Positions 44,519 through 56,005 of a stretch of 64,000 bases of DNA are shown in pieces. The stretch is taken from assembly GCA_050084985.1 (NCBI GenBank), contig JBITNC010000001.1, forward strand, positions 73,408,001-73,472,000, written 5' to 3'. Numbering within the stretch: the stretch's first letter is position 1; every line of letters starts with the position of its first letter. Source of the DNA: Nageia nagi (Eukaryota > Pinophyta). Both the position numbers and the translations under genes were made by a program. The notes beneath the pieces are model-generated. The model saw only the letters and a list, made by a program, of their open reading frames with translations, did no database searches and was not told the origin of the DNA.

Positions 44519-45118
44519 TTATCCTTTAATTAATTTCTGAGTGATAAAGACCAAATCAAATCCTTGAAGCAATATCACCCATTTTGCAACTCTTTCAGAT
44601 AGGTAGGGTTTAGCCATAAGATATAACAGTGGATCATCCTGATCTGTGACATATGTTGTATTTCCAAGTATGTAATGTATTAAATTTTCTATTGAGAAGA
44701 CTATTGCAAAGCACATATTTTTTATTGGAGTATATCTTATTTCATATTCAAGCAAATTCTTACTGATGTAATAAATTGCTCTTTCCTTATTGTTGTTACC
44801 TTTTTGAGCTAACATTGGTCCTAAGGCACTTACGGTTGCTGAAATATTAAGTAATAAGCTCTTTTTTGAATCATAAGGGGTTAAGATCAAAGGATTATTA
44901 ATATAACTTTTGATTTTATCCAAATCTTTTTTACACTTTTCATCCCACATGAATTTCTCACCTTTCTTCAATAAATGAGAAAAAGGAGCGGTCATATCTG
45001 CTAATTGAGTAATGAATCTTCTAACTACTTGCACTTTGCCTAAAATACTTATCAAGTCCTTCAAACTTCTTAGAGGTGGTAAATCAACAATAGCTATAAA
45101 CTTCTTAAAATCTATTAG
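44519..45118 (-). pseudogene. Ty3/gypsy reverse transcriptase end and first RNase H, truncated
   Basis: The frame starts abruptly at about 45118, where the duplicated unit begins, inside the reverse transcriptase thumb (FIAIVDLPPLRSLKDL). It continues with GKVQVVRRFITQLADMTAPF, then SHLLKKGEKFMWDEKC, and the RNase H (ISKNLLEYEIRYTPIKNMC, then YVTDQDDPLLYLM). The reverse transcriptase palm, protease and gag that should lie further right are missing. The element was cut by whatever placed the 7.7 kb unit beside it. Confidence 0.9.
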
Positions 45119-45129
45119 GATACTTACAA

Positions 45130-45910
45130 CCATAACATTGAATTTAGAAGCACAAACACATCCATACACTCAAATAAGGGTTTATGGGTATTTTAATAGT
45201 GAAGTTCAAAGCTCCTCCAATATAGGATATATGACCAATAAGGTCAATAATACATGCGTAATGATTCATCCCAAGAATAATGTAATAAGAGTCACTCATG
45301 CTATTAAAGTATTTCCAACCCTTTTCCACTAGAACTGTATCGTTGCATGCAAGTAGAACACATACAAAGGTTATGATAAGTATTAACAATAATTATGTTA
45401 TTATTTTAATTAATTATGCTAAGTATAAAAGTATGCTTTTTTTTTTGTTTGGTTAAGTATTACAAGCATGCTTTTGCCAATTTACCACATTGCATTCCAT
45501 GAAACATTTTCTACATCATCAATCTTGTCAAATGATTTTTAGGCCTTGTGTATTGTTCCATATTTTTCATACATGTCTATCAAGGTAGTCACAACCATAA
45601 TATTTGATGTAAGACCATTTTCAACTACTCTTTGATGGATGTCCATACCTTCTTCTAGAGCTCCCATGGTGGAACATGATGGAAGAATGCTATCAAAGGT
45701 TACAAAGTTTGGATTTATATCTAACAACTACATCTACTTAAAGGTATCTATAACATTTAAATAAAACCATTTTATGCATATCCTATGATCATTGAATTCC
45801 ATGAAATTGTGTCTACATCATGCAACTTATTAGATAATTTCTGGGCTTTTTGTACTCCTCCATATTTTTCATACATTCCTTTCAAGGAATTAACAATCAT
45901 AAAATTTGAT
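45130..45910 (-). pseudogene. PPR protein fragment, copy 1
   Basis: Read leftward: MIVNSLKGMYEKYGGVQKAQ (45880), LHDVDTISWNSMIIGYA, then LLDINPNFVTFDSILPSC, MGALEEGMDIHQRVVENGL, TLIDMYEKYGTIHKA, FDKIDDVENVSWNAMW, TFVCVLLACN, VEKGWKYFNSMSDSYYI, MNHYACIIDLIGHISY and IPINPYLSVWM. These are consecutive 35-residue PPR motifs leading into the E-domain region of a P-L-S-type PPR protein, normally an organelle RNA-binding or editing factor. Stops replace Gln codons (YA*NGF, FK*M*LLD) and frames change twice. The gene start and any DYW domain are missing. It is a dead fragment. Confidence 0.9.
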
Positions 45911-46205
45911 GAAATGATATAAATGCACCAACATATGATATGAAACCTCATGAAGTGATAGAATAATTAAATATGTTATCTAAAATCTACAAGAATAATA
46001 GTCCATGAAACTGTACCTACATCATGCATCTTCATATTTTGTATTCATGTCTATCATATTTTATGTTCCATTACAATTTTTTAAAAAGTACTTCTTGGGT
46101 GTGTGGATGTGTCTACTTGGTTATTGTGTCATGACATAATTAAAATACACCTTTTAGGTATTTTAAATGCATTATTTATTTAAGTGATTTATTATTATTT
46201 TATTA

Positions 46206-46435
46206 GGGGAAAGCTATTCTACCTCAAAATTGGAGCATATACACCTCAAGTATATAGCTTAAAATCGTCAAACCAAAAATCCATGTTGCTTGCATACTAG
46301 CGGTTAATTGGGTTGAGGAAGGAAAATTTGTAGATGGATGGTCCTAATTCATCTCACATGATGCAATTTTGGTTGTTTTTGAGCTATATACTTTAGGCGT
46401 ATATGTTCAAATTTGGAGGTAGGATAGCTTCATCC
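46206..46435. mobile_element. Mutator-like MITE, copy 1
   Basis: A 230 bp element with terminal inverted repeats of about 60 bp (GGGGAAAGCTATTCTACCTC at left; GAGGTAGGATAGCTTCATCC at right). It is bounded by an exact 9 bp direct repeat ATTTTATTA (46197-46205 and 46436-46444). A 9 bp target duplication and long inverted repeats are the marks of Mutator-superfamily elements. No coding capacity. Confidence 0.85.
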
Positions 46436-46444
46436 ATTTTATTA

Positions 46445-47193
46445 TGCACTCTTACTACCTTCATAATTTATTAATAATAGGTTATCTAGAAGATAAGCCT
46501 AATAAGGTGTCTTGGAACAGATAAACCCAAGAAGTTGTATTGGCATTAGAAATTGATAAGCCCAATGTAAAATTCTTAGCATAGGCCTATTGTTTATAAA
46601 GGAAGGGAAGGGTTGTGCATCATGTATCATGACATAATATGGATCCTTGAGAGGTGATACATATATTGGTTCTATTGATAGGTATTTCTCAACACCACCT
46701 ATCACATATATATTTTGTTATACTTCATAAATACTAAATCCTTGCAATCTTTCGATCCATCATGCACATGCAATCTAGCTTTGGAGAAGAATCCTCAATG
46801 ATGAATTAAGGTTTTGATATTTTCTACATGATATGTCGACCAACTATGCTCCATCTTGAGTGATGATGCTTTGCAAAGGTTATGTCTAGTGGTCCCATTT
46901 ATGGGAATAATTAGTCATTTAATTCTTTGAGATAATTGTGAGCTATGATCCTTGTGATAGGTAAACTAATAAGTTTATAAGTTCATTTGAATATATATTT
47001 GATAGGTTAAGGTTAATTGAACATCATGGATTATTATCATATTCATATTGAATTACTTTAGTCAGTAATATGACTATGATATTTGAATTTCACTATTTTT
47101 AGTTGTAATTCAATATTATAATTAACCAAAAATTAATTAATTTGGTTATAACAATTGGTGAACCCAACATTTTTTTCAAAACATCATTTTTTT
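46445..47193. other. Non-coding spacer within copy 1
   Basis: AT-rich sequence without a supported gene. AATTGGTGAACCCAACA (about 47153) resembles the start of some plant retroelement primer sites, but no LTR pair could be tied to it. The counterpart in copy 2 is 54135-54881. Confidence 0.35.
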
Positions 47194-48301
47194 GGGAAAA
47201 TATATAAAATACCCTTGTAATTTCACCTAATATAAAAAATACCCCTATTTTTTCATAGATATCCAAAACACCCTTTATCTATTCTACTCATCTCATAGAT
47301 GGATTTGGACAACCTAATGTTGCACAACTAGAATTAGAGATCGAGCTATGGTATAATGGATCGTATAGAATCCTACATCCCCATGTTCATGGAACCAACT
47401 ACATGTTTGTCATGTTGTTTCATACTTCTATCATTATACTACTCTAGCATTCTTATGATTATGGGACAAATATAGCATTTCTAGTCTAATGCCTTTGACT
47501 CTTAGCTCAATATCTAGCTTAGTGTTCAGTTATTGGTGAAGTTATTCTATTTTGCTTTGGTTTATTTGAGATGTGCTTAATGATTTGTGTGAGTGTAGCA
47601 TTCTATTGTTCAATAATTTGAATTTGTGGCTGCTCAAGATTGGTGCCTATGTAATGCAAAGCCACATGATAGTACTCATGTATTGTCTATGCTTATACTT
47701 ACTTCGATGAGTGAAGACTTGTATGACTAGAATAATAAAAAAACCAAATCACGATAACATTAGATTCTTTAACTATGCTCTTATAAAATTGTGATTAGAG
47801 TTTTAGTGCTTTTCTTGGTATTTGACAACCTTCACTTATTTTTGTTCACTGGGTTTTTTGTATTTGAAAAAAACTTGCACTATAATGTTCTTTGGAGAAT
47901 ACAAATTTTACAACCTTAATGTTTTTATTGTGCATGGGGTTTCATGGGCTCATGAGCTTACGATAGAATAAGAAAGGGTAAATGGTATCTCTTTACAAAA
48001 TTTGATACAATTATGAAGAATAACTTTTGTATTCATATGACTATCCACGTTATGGATAGAGAAAGAGGGTATTAGTAAGCCTTCTATAATAACCTACTCC
48101 AACTAGCTCCATTATATAAGAAGTCATGGCTCCATAACTAATTCTTTTCATGTGGCATCTACTTGGGCAGAGGGTTGCTTTTGAATCCATGTTTGAGGTC
48201 AAATTGAACAAAGGTTATATATCAGGGGTATTTTTGATATTTTGGAAAAAGTAGGGGTATTTTCAATATTACTCAAATTACAAGGGTATTTTAGATATCC
48301 C
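47194..48301. mobile_element. 1.1 kb terminal-inverted-repeat element, copy 1
   Basis: The left 90 bp (GGGAAAATATATAAAATACC, CTTGTAATTTCACC, AAATACCCCTA) is the reverse complement, imperfectly, of the right end (TAGGGGTATTTTCAATATTA, CAAATTACAAGGGTATTTTA). The interior has no ORF or transposase motif. The right end runs into a C-tract. Length and AT-rich ends suit a non-autonomous Mutator-like element, but the target duplication (perhaps CATTTTTTT) is not clear. Confidence 0.7.
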
Positions 48302-48315
48302 CCCCCCCCCCCCCC
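48299..48315. repeat. Poly-C run (17 C), copy 1
   Basis: An uninterrupted C-tract lies directly at the end of the inverted-repeat element; copy 2 has 19 C at 55987-56005. Long C-runs are rare in AT-rich plant DNA and mutate in length quickly. Confidence 0.95.
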
Positions 48316-48649
48316 TTTTTTTCTTTTGATCCACTAGTTGTGCCAAAATCCCTAGAGTTTTTGGATAGGATCAATATTATATCTTAAATATTACAGAAAT
48401 GGATATAATTCATACTCAAGTTGTCCCTAAGTGTCATGTTACTAGACCAAAGAAGAAACGAATAAGAAGGAATTATGCTAGTAACATGCCTCAAAGATAA
48501 AGTCAACATGAAAATTATATTATCGTGAATAATATGATACTGTATCAGAAAAATATTATCATTCAAAGGATAAAGGTGACATAAAGGAAGAGGCTAATCA
48601 AATTCATTCAAGGGTTAGCATGGAAAATGTGGGATCTAAAATAGATAAT

Positions 48650-50830
48650 AACAAGATTGTGAAGTAGTAAATTTGCAGGTTTATGGACTAGCTCTAACCA
48701 AATCAAAGTCACTTCCAAATTATAGGATATTATTTCTTGATAAGTAATATTACCATTATGTTCTTCAAGTATTGCAAGAGGCACTTATTGATCTTGAGCA
48801 TTTGGTAGGAGATACTTTGGAGACTAATCTTGAGTATTTAAAATAAATAAGAATGATCCATAAAAGTAGAAATAATACCCTAACATCTTATCATCTAACA
48901 TATAGATACTTTGAGTTACCTAAATGAATTACACCCTTGCATTTTTAAATACTTATGATAGTTGTAGAATCATAAGTAGAAATGATGGTTCTCAAGGTTC
49001 CTAAGCTAAATGAATAAATGATATTACATATAACATTCCATTACCAAAAGATGATGCTCCATTGAGTGACAATGCTCCACCAATACAAACTATTATGAAT
49101 GATAATCCTTAGACATCAAGGGTTAACGACCATGTAGAACAACTACTACCTTAGGAGGTATTTTAGATGAAAATGATGAATAATAGTATAATTAAGACCT
49201 TATCATAAAATATGATCTTAGGGAGGATGATTTAATTGATATTATAGATACCAAACCAGTTAAAGTAATAAGTATGCAAGATAAATAACATGCAGAAGTA
49301 GATCAAGTAGTTGAGTTTGGTTTAAAACATAAACCTGGTTGGAATGATGAAGAATGTAAAATTTGAAAGATAAAATTAAATTAGTTTCTTCATGATATTG
49401 ATTTTAAAATAAATTTATTTATTGATAAAATTGAAATGGTGGATGATTTGATCAAGAGATTAAAGTAGGAAAAATATCATTGATTTGGTCTATTTCAAGC
49501 AGTATCTAAAGATAAGGGAATTTCTACAGGAATATTGATGGGTAATAATTCACAACCATGTAATGATCACTATAATATATCTCAATTAAAAGTACAAAAC
49601 TATTCCTTTTTGGTATTCATCAACACATTTGCACCTACAATTATAAAAGGACTAGAGGCTAGTAGTAATAATCCTTTTCACTACTACATTCATCAAAAGA
49701 GATATGAAAAATATATAACTTTTACAAAATTTTATGGGCATTCATATTATAGTGAGTATTTAAAAAAAAATCATTTAGAATATTTTTCATTTGAAAATGA
49801 CACAAATTTCTTGGCTAGATTATTTTCATTAAGTTTGGATCATGACATCTTTTTATGGTTCATAAGTTTTCCTAGTGCAATAATTCAAAGTTACTTTGAT
49901 GATTTAATAAAGGTATTTCTTGAAAGATATGCATTACATGTTCAATAATAAGTAACACCCTCGACATGTATAAATTAAAACAAAGATAAGATTAGTTTGT
50001 TATCAATTTTATAAAGAAATGGAAGAAGATAGTTAATTTGATATAAGTGCATGATAATAAAAATAAACATGTTGTCTTTCATTCTTTACCCCTATCATGT
50101 AGAAATGTTTTTTTTCATATTTTGAGAATTTACCTTATGAGGATATGATAATATAAATGGCCAGAAATGAATATATGCATGATACTTTTAATCAACCTTT
50201 AGATCATATGAAAACTAAAGTTGTCTTAAAACCAAATTTTCCAAAAAAACCTAAGGTAGTTCAATAGTAAAAATCATAAGAGGTAAAAATGATAACATGA
50301 GTTAGTCATGATAATATTGAAGTAAAATATAATATAAGACCTCTATAATAATACATAAAATTTTTAGAAGATATTGATGATATGCTCAATACATCAGTTG
50401 ATAGAAATTTTATCAGATATCCCCCATATACAGAACCACTAGGAATAAAACCACTTGGATATCAGGCTCATCTCTTTTACAATTTTCATAAAAGAGAGTA
50501 ACATTCAATGAAATATTACAACCATTTAAAAAACATAATTGAAGATATGCATGATGAAGAAAAGTTTAAATTTGATCATGAAGTAGAGGGTATAACTTTG
50601 CAATAAGATAAAGGAAAGGGTATTCAATAAGATGGATCAGTGCATGGTCAAAATCAAAGATTGAGAATTTTTAACAATCTATTTTTGCAATTTACAAATG
50701 CATAACTTGATGATAATGTAAATTCTCTTCCAACAAATAATGTAAGTGTTATACAACCATAACCACAACAACCATTAATGCCAAGCATGTTCCTTGATAG
50801 TGATGGAACTTAGGACATCCCTTAGAATGT
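48650..50830 (+). pseudogene. gag: Gypsy gag region, copy 1
   Basis: The only long open frame is 49535-49948. It has the retrotransposon-gag motif order: FARLFSLSLDHDIFLWF-like core, SFPSAIIQSYFDDLIKVFLE, then RYALHVQ and a TAA. Flanking stretches (48650-49534 and 49949-50830) read as coding but with many stops; TEPLGIKPLGYQA and FDHEVEGITLQ are the clearest pieces. The strand is opposite to the gypsy pol at 42590-45118, so it comes from another insertion. Gag would form the particle of an LTR element; it is inactive here. Confidence 0.6.
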
Positions 50831-52802
50831 ATTATTGTATTTATGTTTTCTTGTGTCTTTGTTTTATTTTCCATTAGTTTTTCATTGAAATTTTTTTTCT
50901 TCTTTTATGTTATTTTTCAAGTGACATCTCTCTACCTAAGTGGTGCTACTTTATTAAGGTATATTCTATATATCTCTTTTGGTTACAAGGAATTACATTA
51001 GTTTTTTAGTGATATTTTTATCTTTAGTGAGTGTTACTATTAGATTTTTTCTAAACAAGTTTAAGTGGTCTTTATTATCCCCTTCATATTTTTTAAACTA
51101 TTGCATATTTTTACTATAATATCTACGTATTAGTTGATATATATCTTTTTTTTAGGTTCGATTTCATGTTGTTGATATGCATGTAATTTTTAGGGCTTTT
51201 TAATGATCAAAGTGGACTATGCCACTTTATTTCAAGTGACTTCACTTAATTTTTAGCTTATTATTTTTTTACAAAGTCTACATTTGACGTAGGCATAAGT
51301 TTGGGGACATTTTGTTATAGGTTTTTGTAAAATTAAGACTACCTATTTTGTGATATGCTAAAATGGTTTGAAACATGTATTTTGTAATTTATTATTTATG
51401 AATTTAGCATTATTATTTTAATGAATATAGAAATATGGTTATCATGTTTCTTACTTTATTTTCTTTAGCTTATATTTACTTATTTTTGGATGTGGGTTAT
51501 GTAAGATAATTGCATTTTATTTTTTATGGTACACGTTATTTATGCTTATGAATTTTGTGATAAAAAAGACATGTATATAGACATGTATAGAGTAACATCA
51601 CTAGACCTACTCCTAGACCTCTCGATTAATGATATCATGGTCTTCTACATATGGATCCTTCTTATCCACTATCTCTTATAGTATTTGTATCTCCTAATGA
51701 TGGTATACATGTAGGAGGGCATATAAGGCCTCTATCTACTAATACCAACTAGTGACCTGTACGTGCAATGTAATGATATGAGCATATAGTGTAGCTACCT
51801 AGTCATGTAGGGCCTCCTTTTATGTATACATATCTATTAATAAAGAAAATGTAATTAGTGTTTAGTTATATATTTTTTAATTTATTTATGATATACATAT
51901 ATATAATGCATCCATCTATTCTTGATAACATTTTCACTTATTCTCGATAGCCAAAAACCCTAAAATTCTAGACCTAATTTTATTTTGATTAGTTTAACAC
52001 TCAATAATCTAGGAATGGACCAGGTGATCCACATGAGCATGTCAACACTACTAGTTAGTCAACACTCACATGAAAAGATTGGCTAGAATCCATATTAACC
52101 AACCCTAATCAAATCTCTTCTAGTGTTCACTCCTCAACGCTCATCCCATTGAGGATACACCTCATATGTGACCCCACCATTTCTGCTTCATGAACTATGC
52201 AACAAAAATTTTGGACATGACATAGTGGTTTCCTACTCGGGTCCATATCACCTGAGAGAACACACATCCACTAGGTTATGCATACTCACCTGATGATAAC
52301 CTTCTGATTGATAGGAGTAGATAGTTTGTCCTAGGAAAACTTCCTTATGAGTGGGTAATGTCATTGCTTATGGAATAGTTATCATACTCCTATTTACTAA
52401 ACTAAAAGTAGTATGAATACTAAATTACCCTCACCCAGTAACCATAGTTTTGTCAACTACAACCTTCATCTGGTAGCCTATCAAGTATATGAGACACTAG
52501 CCTTCCCATACCTATTGGCTAGGCTCACCATGGGGTCTAGCATCCCCATGCTAATATCTTGGGGAGCTATGGGTATTGAAGTAATACCCTCAAGTGGTTT
52601 ATATATTCTTATTAATTTTAAGTATAATTATAAAATAATACCATCCATATTCTATCAATCCTAAAATAATTGAGTCCCAATTCAATTATTAGGGTTACCA
52701 ATATCGTATGCAAGAAGATTCAATAATAAGCTTATTTAGGAAGTTGCACAAGATGTTTTTAGGTACTACAATTATCCCATATGAATGGTACTACATATTA
52801 TC
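50831..52802. other. AT-rich spacer of copy 1, nothing recognised
   Basis: T-rich non-coding DNA. An 83-codon frame at 52413-52664 recurs as 70 codons in copy 2 (58753-58965), but the match only reflects the duplication. A deletion of about 60 bp relative to copy 2 lies near 51575. Confidence 0.4.
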
Positions 52803-52809
52803 AGGATAC

Positions 52810-53590
52810 TTACAACCATAACATTCGATTTAGAAGCATAAAGTAACACATCCATACACTCAAATAAGGGTTTATGGGTATTTTAATAGTGAAGTTCAAA
52901 GCTCCCCCAATATAGGATATATGACCAAGAAGGTCAATAATACATGCATAATGATTCATCCCAAGAATAATGTAATAAGAGTCACTCATGCTATTAAAGT
53001 ATTTCCAACCCTTTTCCACTAGAACTATATTGCTGCAAGCAAGTAGAACACATACAAAGGTTATGATAAGTATTAACAATAATTATGTTATTATTTTAAT
53101 TAATTTTGCTAAGTATAAAAGTATGTTTTTTTTGTGTTTGTTTAAGTATTACAAGCATGCTTTTGCCAAATTACCACATTGCATTCCATGAAACATTTTC
53201 TACATCATCAATCTTGTCAAATGATTTTTAGGCCTTGTGTATTGTTCCATATTTTTCATACATGTATATCAAGGTATTCACAACCATAATATTCGATGTA
53301 AGACCATTTTCAACTACTCTTTGATGGATGTCCATACCTTCTTCTAGAGCTCCCATGGTGGGAGATGATGGAAGAATGCTATCAAAGGTTACAAAGTTTG
53401 GATTTATATCTAACAATTACATCTAATTAAAGGTATCTATAACATTTAAATAAAACCATTTTATGCATATCCTATGATCATTGAATTCCATGAAATTGTG
53501 TCTACATCATGCATCTTATTAGATAATTTTTGGGCTTTTTGTATTCCTCTGTATTTTTCATACATTCCTTTTAGGGAATTAACAATCATA
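52810..53590 (-). pseudogene. PPR protein fragment, copy 2
   Basis: It has the same motifs as copy 1: LLDINPNFVTFDSILPSS, MGALEEGMDIHQRVVENGL, TLIYMYEKYGTIHKA, VEKGWKYFNSMSDSYYI and MNHYACIIDLLGHISY. Over the 62-residue piece starting MLDINPNF it differs from copy 1 at four or five residues. Shared stops show the gene was dead before the duplication. LLGHISY here is closer to the PPR consensus than LIGHISY in copy 1. Confidence 0.9.
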
Positions 53591-53895
53591 AAATTCAATG
53601 AAATGATATAAATAAACCAACATATGATATGAAACCTCATGAAGTGATAGAATAATTAAATATGTTATCTAAAATCTACAAGAATAATAGTCCATGAAAC
53701 TGTACCTACATCATGCATCTTCCATATTTTGTATTCATGTCTATCATATTTTATGTTCCATTACAATTTTTTAAAAAGTACTTCTTGGGTGTGTGGATGT
53801 GTCTACTTGGTTATTATGTCATGACATAATTAAAATACACCTTTTAAGTATTTGAAATGCAATATTTATTTAAGTGATTTATTATTATTTTATTA

Positions 53896-54125
53896 GGGGA
53901 AAGCTATTCTACCTCAAAATTGGAGCATATACACCTCGAGTATATAGCTTAAAATGGTCGAACCAAAAATCCATGTTGCTTGCATACTAGCGGGTAATTG
54001 GGTCGAGGAAGGAAAATTTGTAGATGGATGGTCCTAATTCATCTCGCATGATGCAATTTTGGTTATTTTTGAGCTATATACTTTAGGCGTATATGTTCAA
54101 ATTTGGAGGTAGGATAGCTTCATCC
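53896..54125. mobile_element. Mutator-like MITE, copy 2
   Basis: Same 230 bp inverted-repeat element as 46206-46435. The left flank is ATTTTATTA (53887-53895) and the right flank ATTTTATTG (54126-54134), so one base of the target duplication has since mutated. Confidence 0.85.
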
Positions 54126-54881
54126 ATTTTATTGTGCACTCTTACTACCATCATAATTTATTGATAATAGGTTTTCTAGAAGATAAGCCTAACAAGGTGT
54201 CTTGGAATAGATAAGCTCAAGAAGTTGTATTGACATTAGAAATTGATAAGCCCAATGTAAACTTCTTGGCATAGGCCTATTGTTTATAAAGTAAGGGAAG
54301 GGTTGTGCATCATGTATCATGACATAATCTGGATCCTTGAGAGGTGATACATATATTGGTTCTATTGATAGGTATTTCTCAACACCACCTATCACATATA
54401 TATTTTGTTATACTTCAGAAATACTAAATCCTTGCAATCTTTCGATCCATCATGCACATGCAATCTAGCTTTGGAGAAGAATCCTAAATGATGAATTAAG
54501 GTTTTGATATTTTCTACATGATATGTCGACCAACTATGCTCCATCTTGAGTGATGATGCTTTGCAAAGGTTATGTCTAGTGGTCCCATTTATGGGAATAA
54601 TTTGTCATTGAATTCTTTGAGATAACTGTGAGCTATGATCCTTGTGATAGGTAAACTAATAAGTTTGTAAGTTCATTTGAATATATATTTGATAGGTTAA
54701 GGTTAATTGAACATCATGGATTATTATCATATTCATATTGAATTACTTTAGTCAGTAATATGACTATGATATTTGAATTTCACTATTTTTAGTTGTAATT
54801 CAATATTATAATTAACCAAAAATTAATTAATTTGGTTATAACAATTGGTGAACCCAACATTTTTTTCAAAACATCATTTTT

Positions 54882-55989
54882 GGGAAAATATATAAAATAC
54901 CCTTATAATTTCACCTAATATAAAAATACCCCTATTTTTTTATAAATATCCAAAATACCCTTTATCTATTTTGCTCATCTCATAGATGTATTTGGACAAC
55001 CTAATGTTGCGCAACTAGAATTAGAGATCGAGCTATGGTATAATGGATTGTATAGAATCCTACATTCCCATGTTCATGGAACCAACTACATGTTTTTCAT
55101 GTTGTTTCATACTTCTATCATTATACTACTCTAGCATTCTTATGATTATGGGACAAATATAGCATGTCTAGCCTAATGCCTTTGACTCTTAGCTCCATAT
55201 CTAGCTTAGTGTTCAGTTATTGGTGAAGTTATTCTATTTTGCTTTGGTTTATTTGAGATGTGCTTAATGATATGTGTGAGTGTAGCATTCTATTGTTCAA
55301 GAATTTGAATTTGTGGCTACTCAAGATTGGTGCCTATGTAATGCAAAGCCACATGATAGTACTCATGTATTGTCTATGCTTATACTTACTTCGATGAGTG
55401 AAGACTGGCATGACTAGAATAATAAAAAAACCAAATCATGATAACATTAGATTCTTTAACTATGCTCTTATAAAATTGTGATTAGAGTTTTAGTGCTTTT
55501 CTTGGTATTTGACAACCTTCACTTATTTTTGTTTACTGGGTTTTTTGTATTTGAAAAACCTTGCACTATAATGTTCTTTGGAGAATACAAAATTTTACAA
55601 CCTTAATGTTTTTGTTGTGCATGGGGTTTCATGGGCTCATGAGCGTACGATAGAATAAGAAAGGGTAAATGGTATCTCTTTACAAAATTTGATACAATTA
55701 TGAAGAATAACATTTGTATTCATGTGACTATCCATGTTATGGATAAAGAAAGAGGGTATTAGTAAGCCTTCCATAATAACCTACTCCAAGTAGCTCCATT
55801 CTATAAGAAGTCATGGCTCCATAACTAATTCTTTTCATGTGGCATCTACTTGGGTAGAGGGTTGCTTTTGAATCCATATTTGAGGTCAAATTGAACAAAG
55901 GTTATATATCAGGGGTATTTTTGATATTTGGGAAAAAGTAGGGGTATTTTCGATATTACTCAAATTACAAGGGTATTTTAGATATTCCC
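54882..55989. mobile_element. 1.1 kb terminal-inverted-repeat element, copy 2
   Basis: Counterpart of 47194-48301, with the same inverted ends and no coding capacity. It is followed by 19 C (55987-56005) and then ATTTTTTTTT. Confidence 0.7.
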
Positions 55990-56005
55990 CCCCCCCCCCC
56001 CCCCC

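Larger units (their letters stand above)
45117..52802. repeat. Tandem duplicated segment, copy 1 (7686 bp)
   Basis: From AGGATACTTACAACCATAAC at 45117 the sequence matches 52803 onward, with roughly one to three differences per 60 bases by eye. The end of this copy (ATGAATGGTACTACATATT) also ends copy 2 at 59139. The copies are head to tail and directly adjacent. Copy 1 has about 1.43 kb (49086-50515) absent from copy 2, and lacks about 60 bp that copy 2 keeps near 57862-57930. Confidence 0.95.

Noticed and set aside
47150-47168. AATTGGTGAACCCAACA as a primer binding site
   Set aside because: No matching LTR pair could be found on either side.
52413-52664. 83-codon frame recurring at 58753-58965
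   Set aside because: Recurrence is explained by the tandem duplication; the second copy is shorter and no family is recognised.
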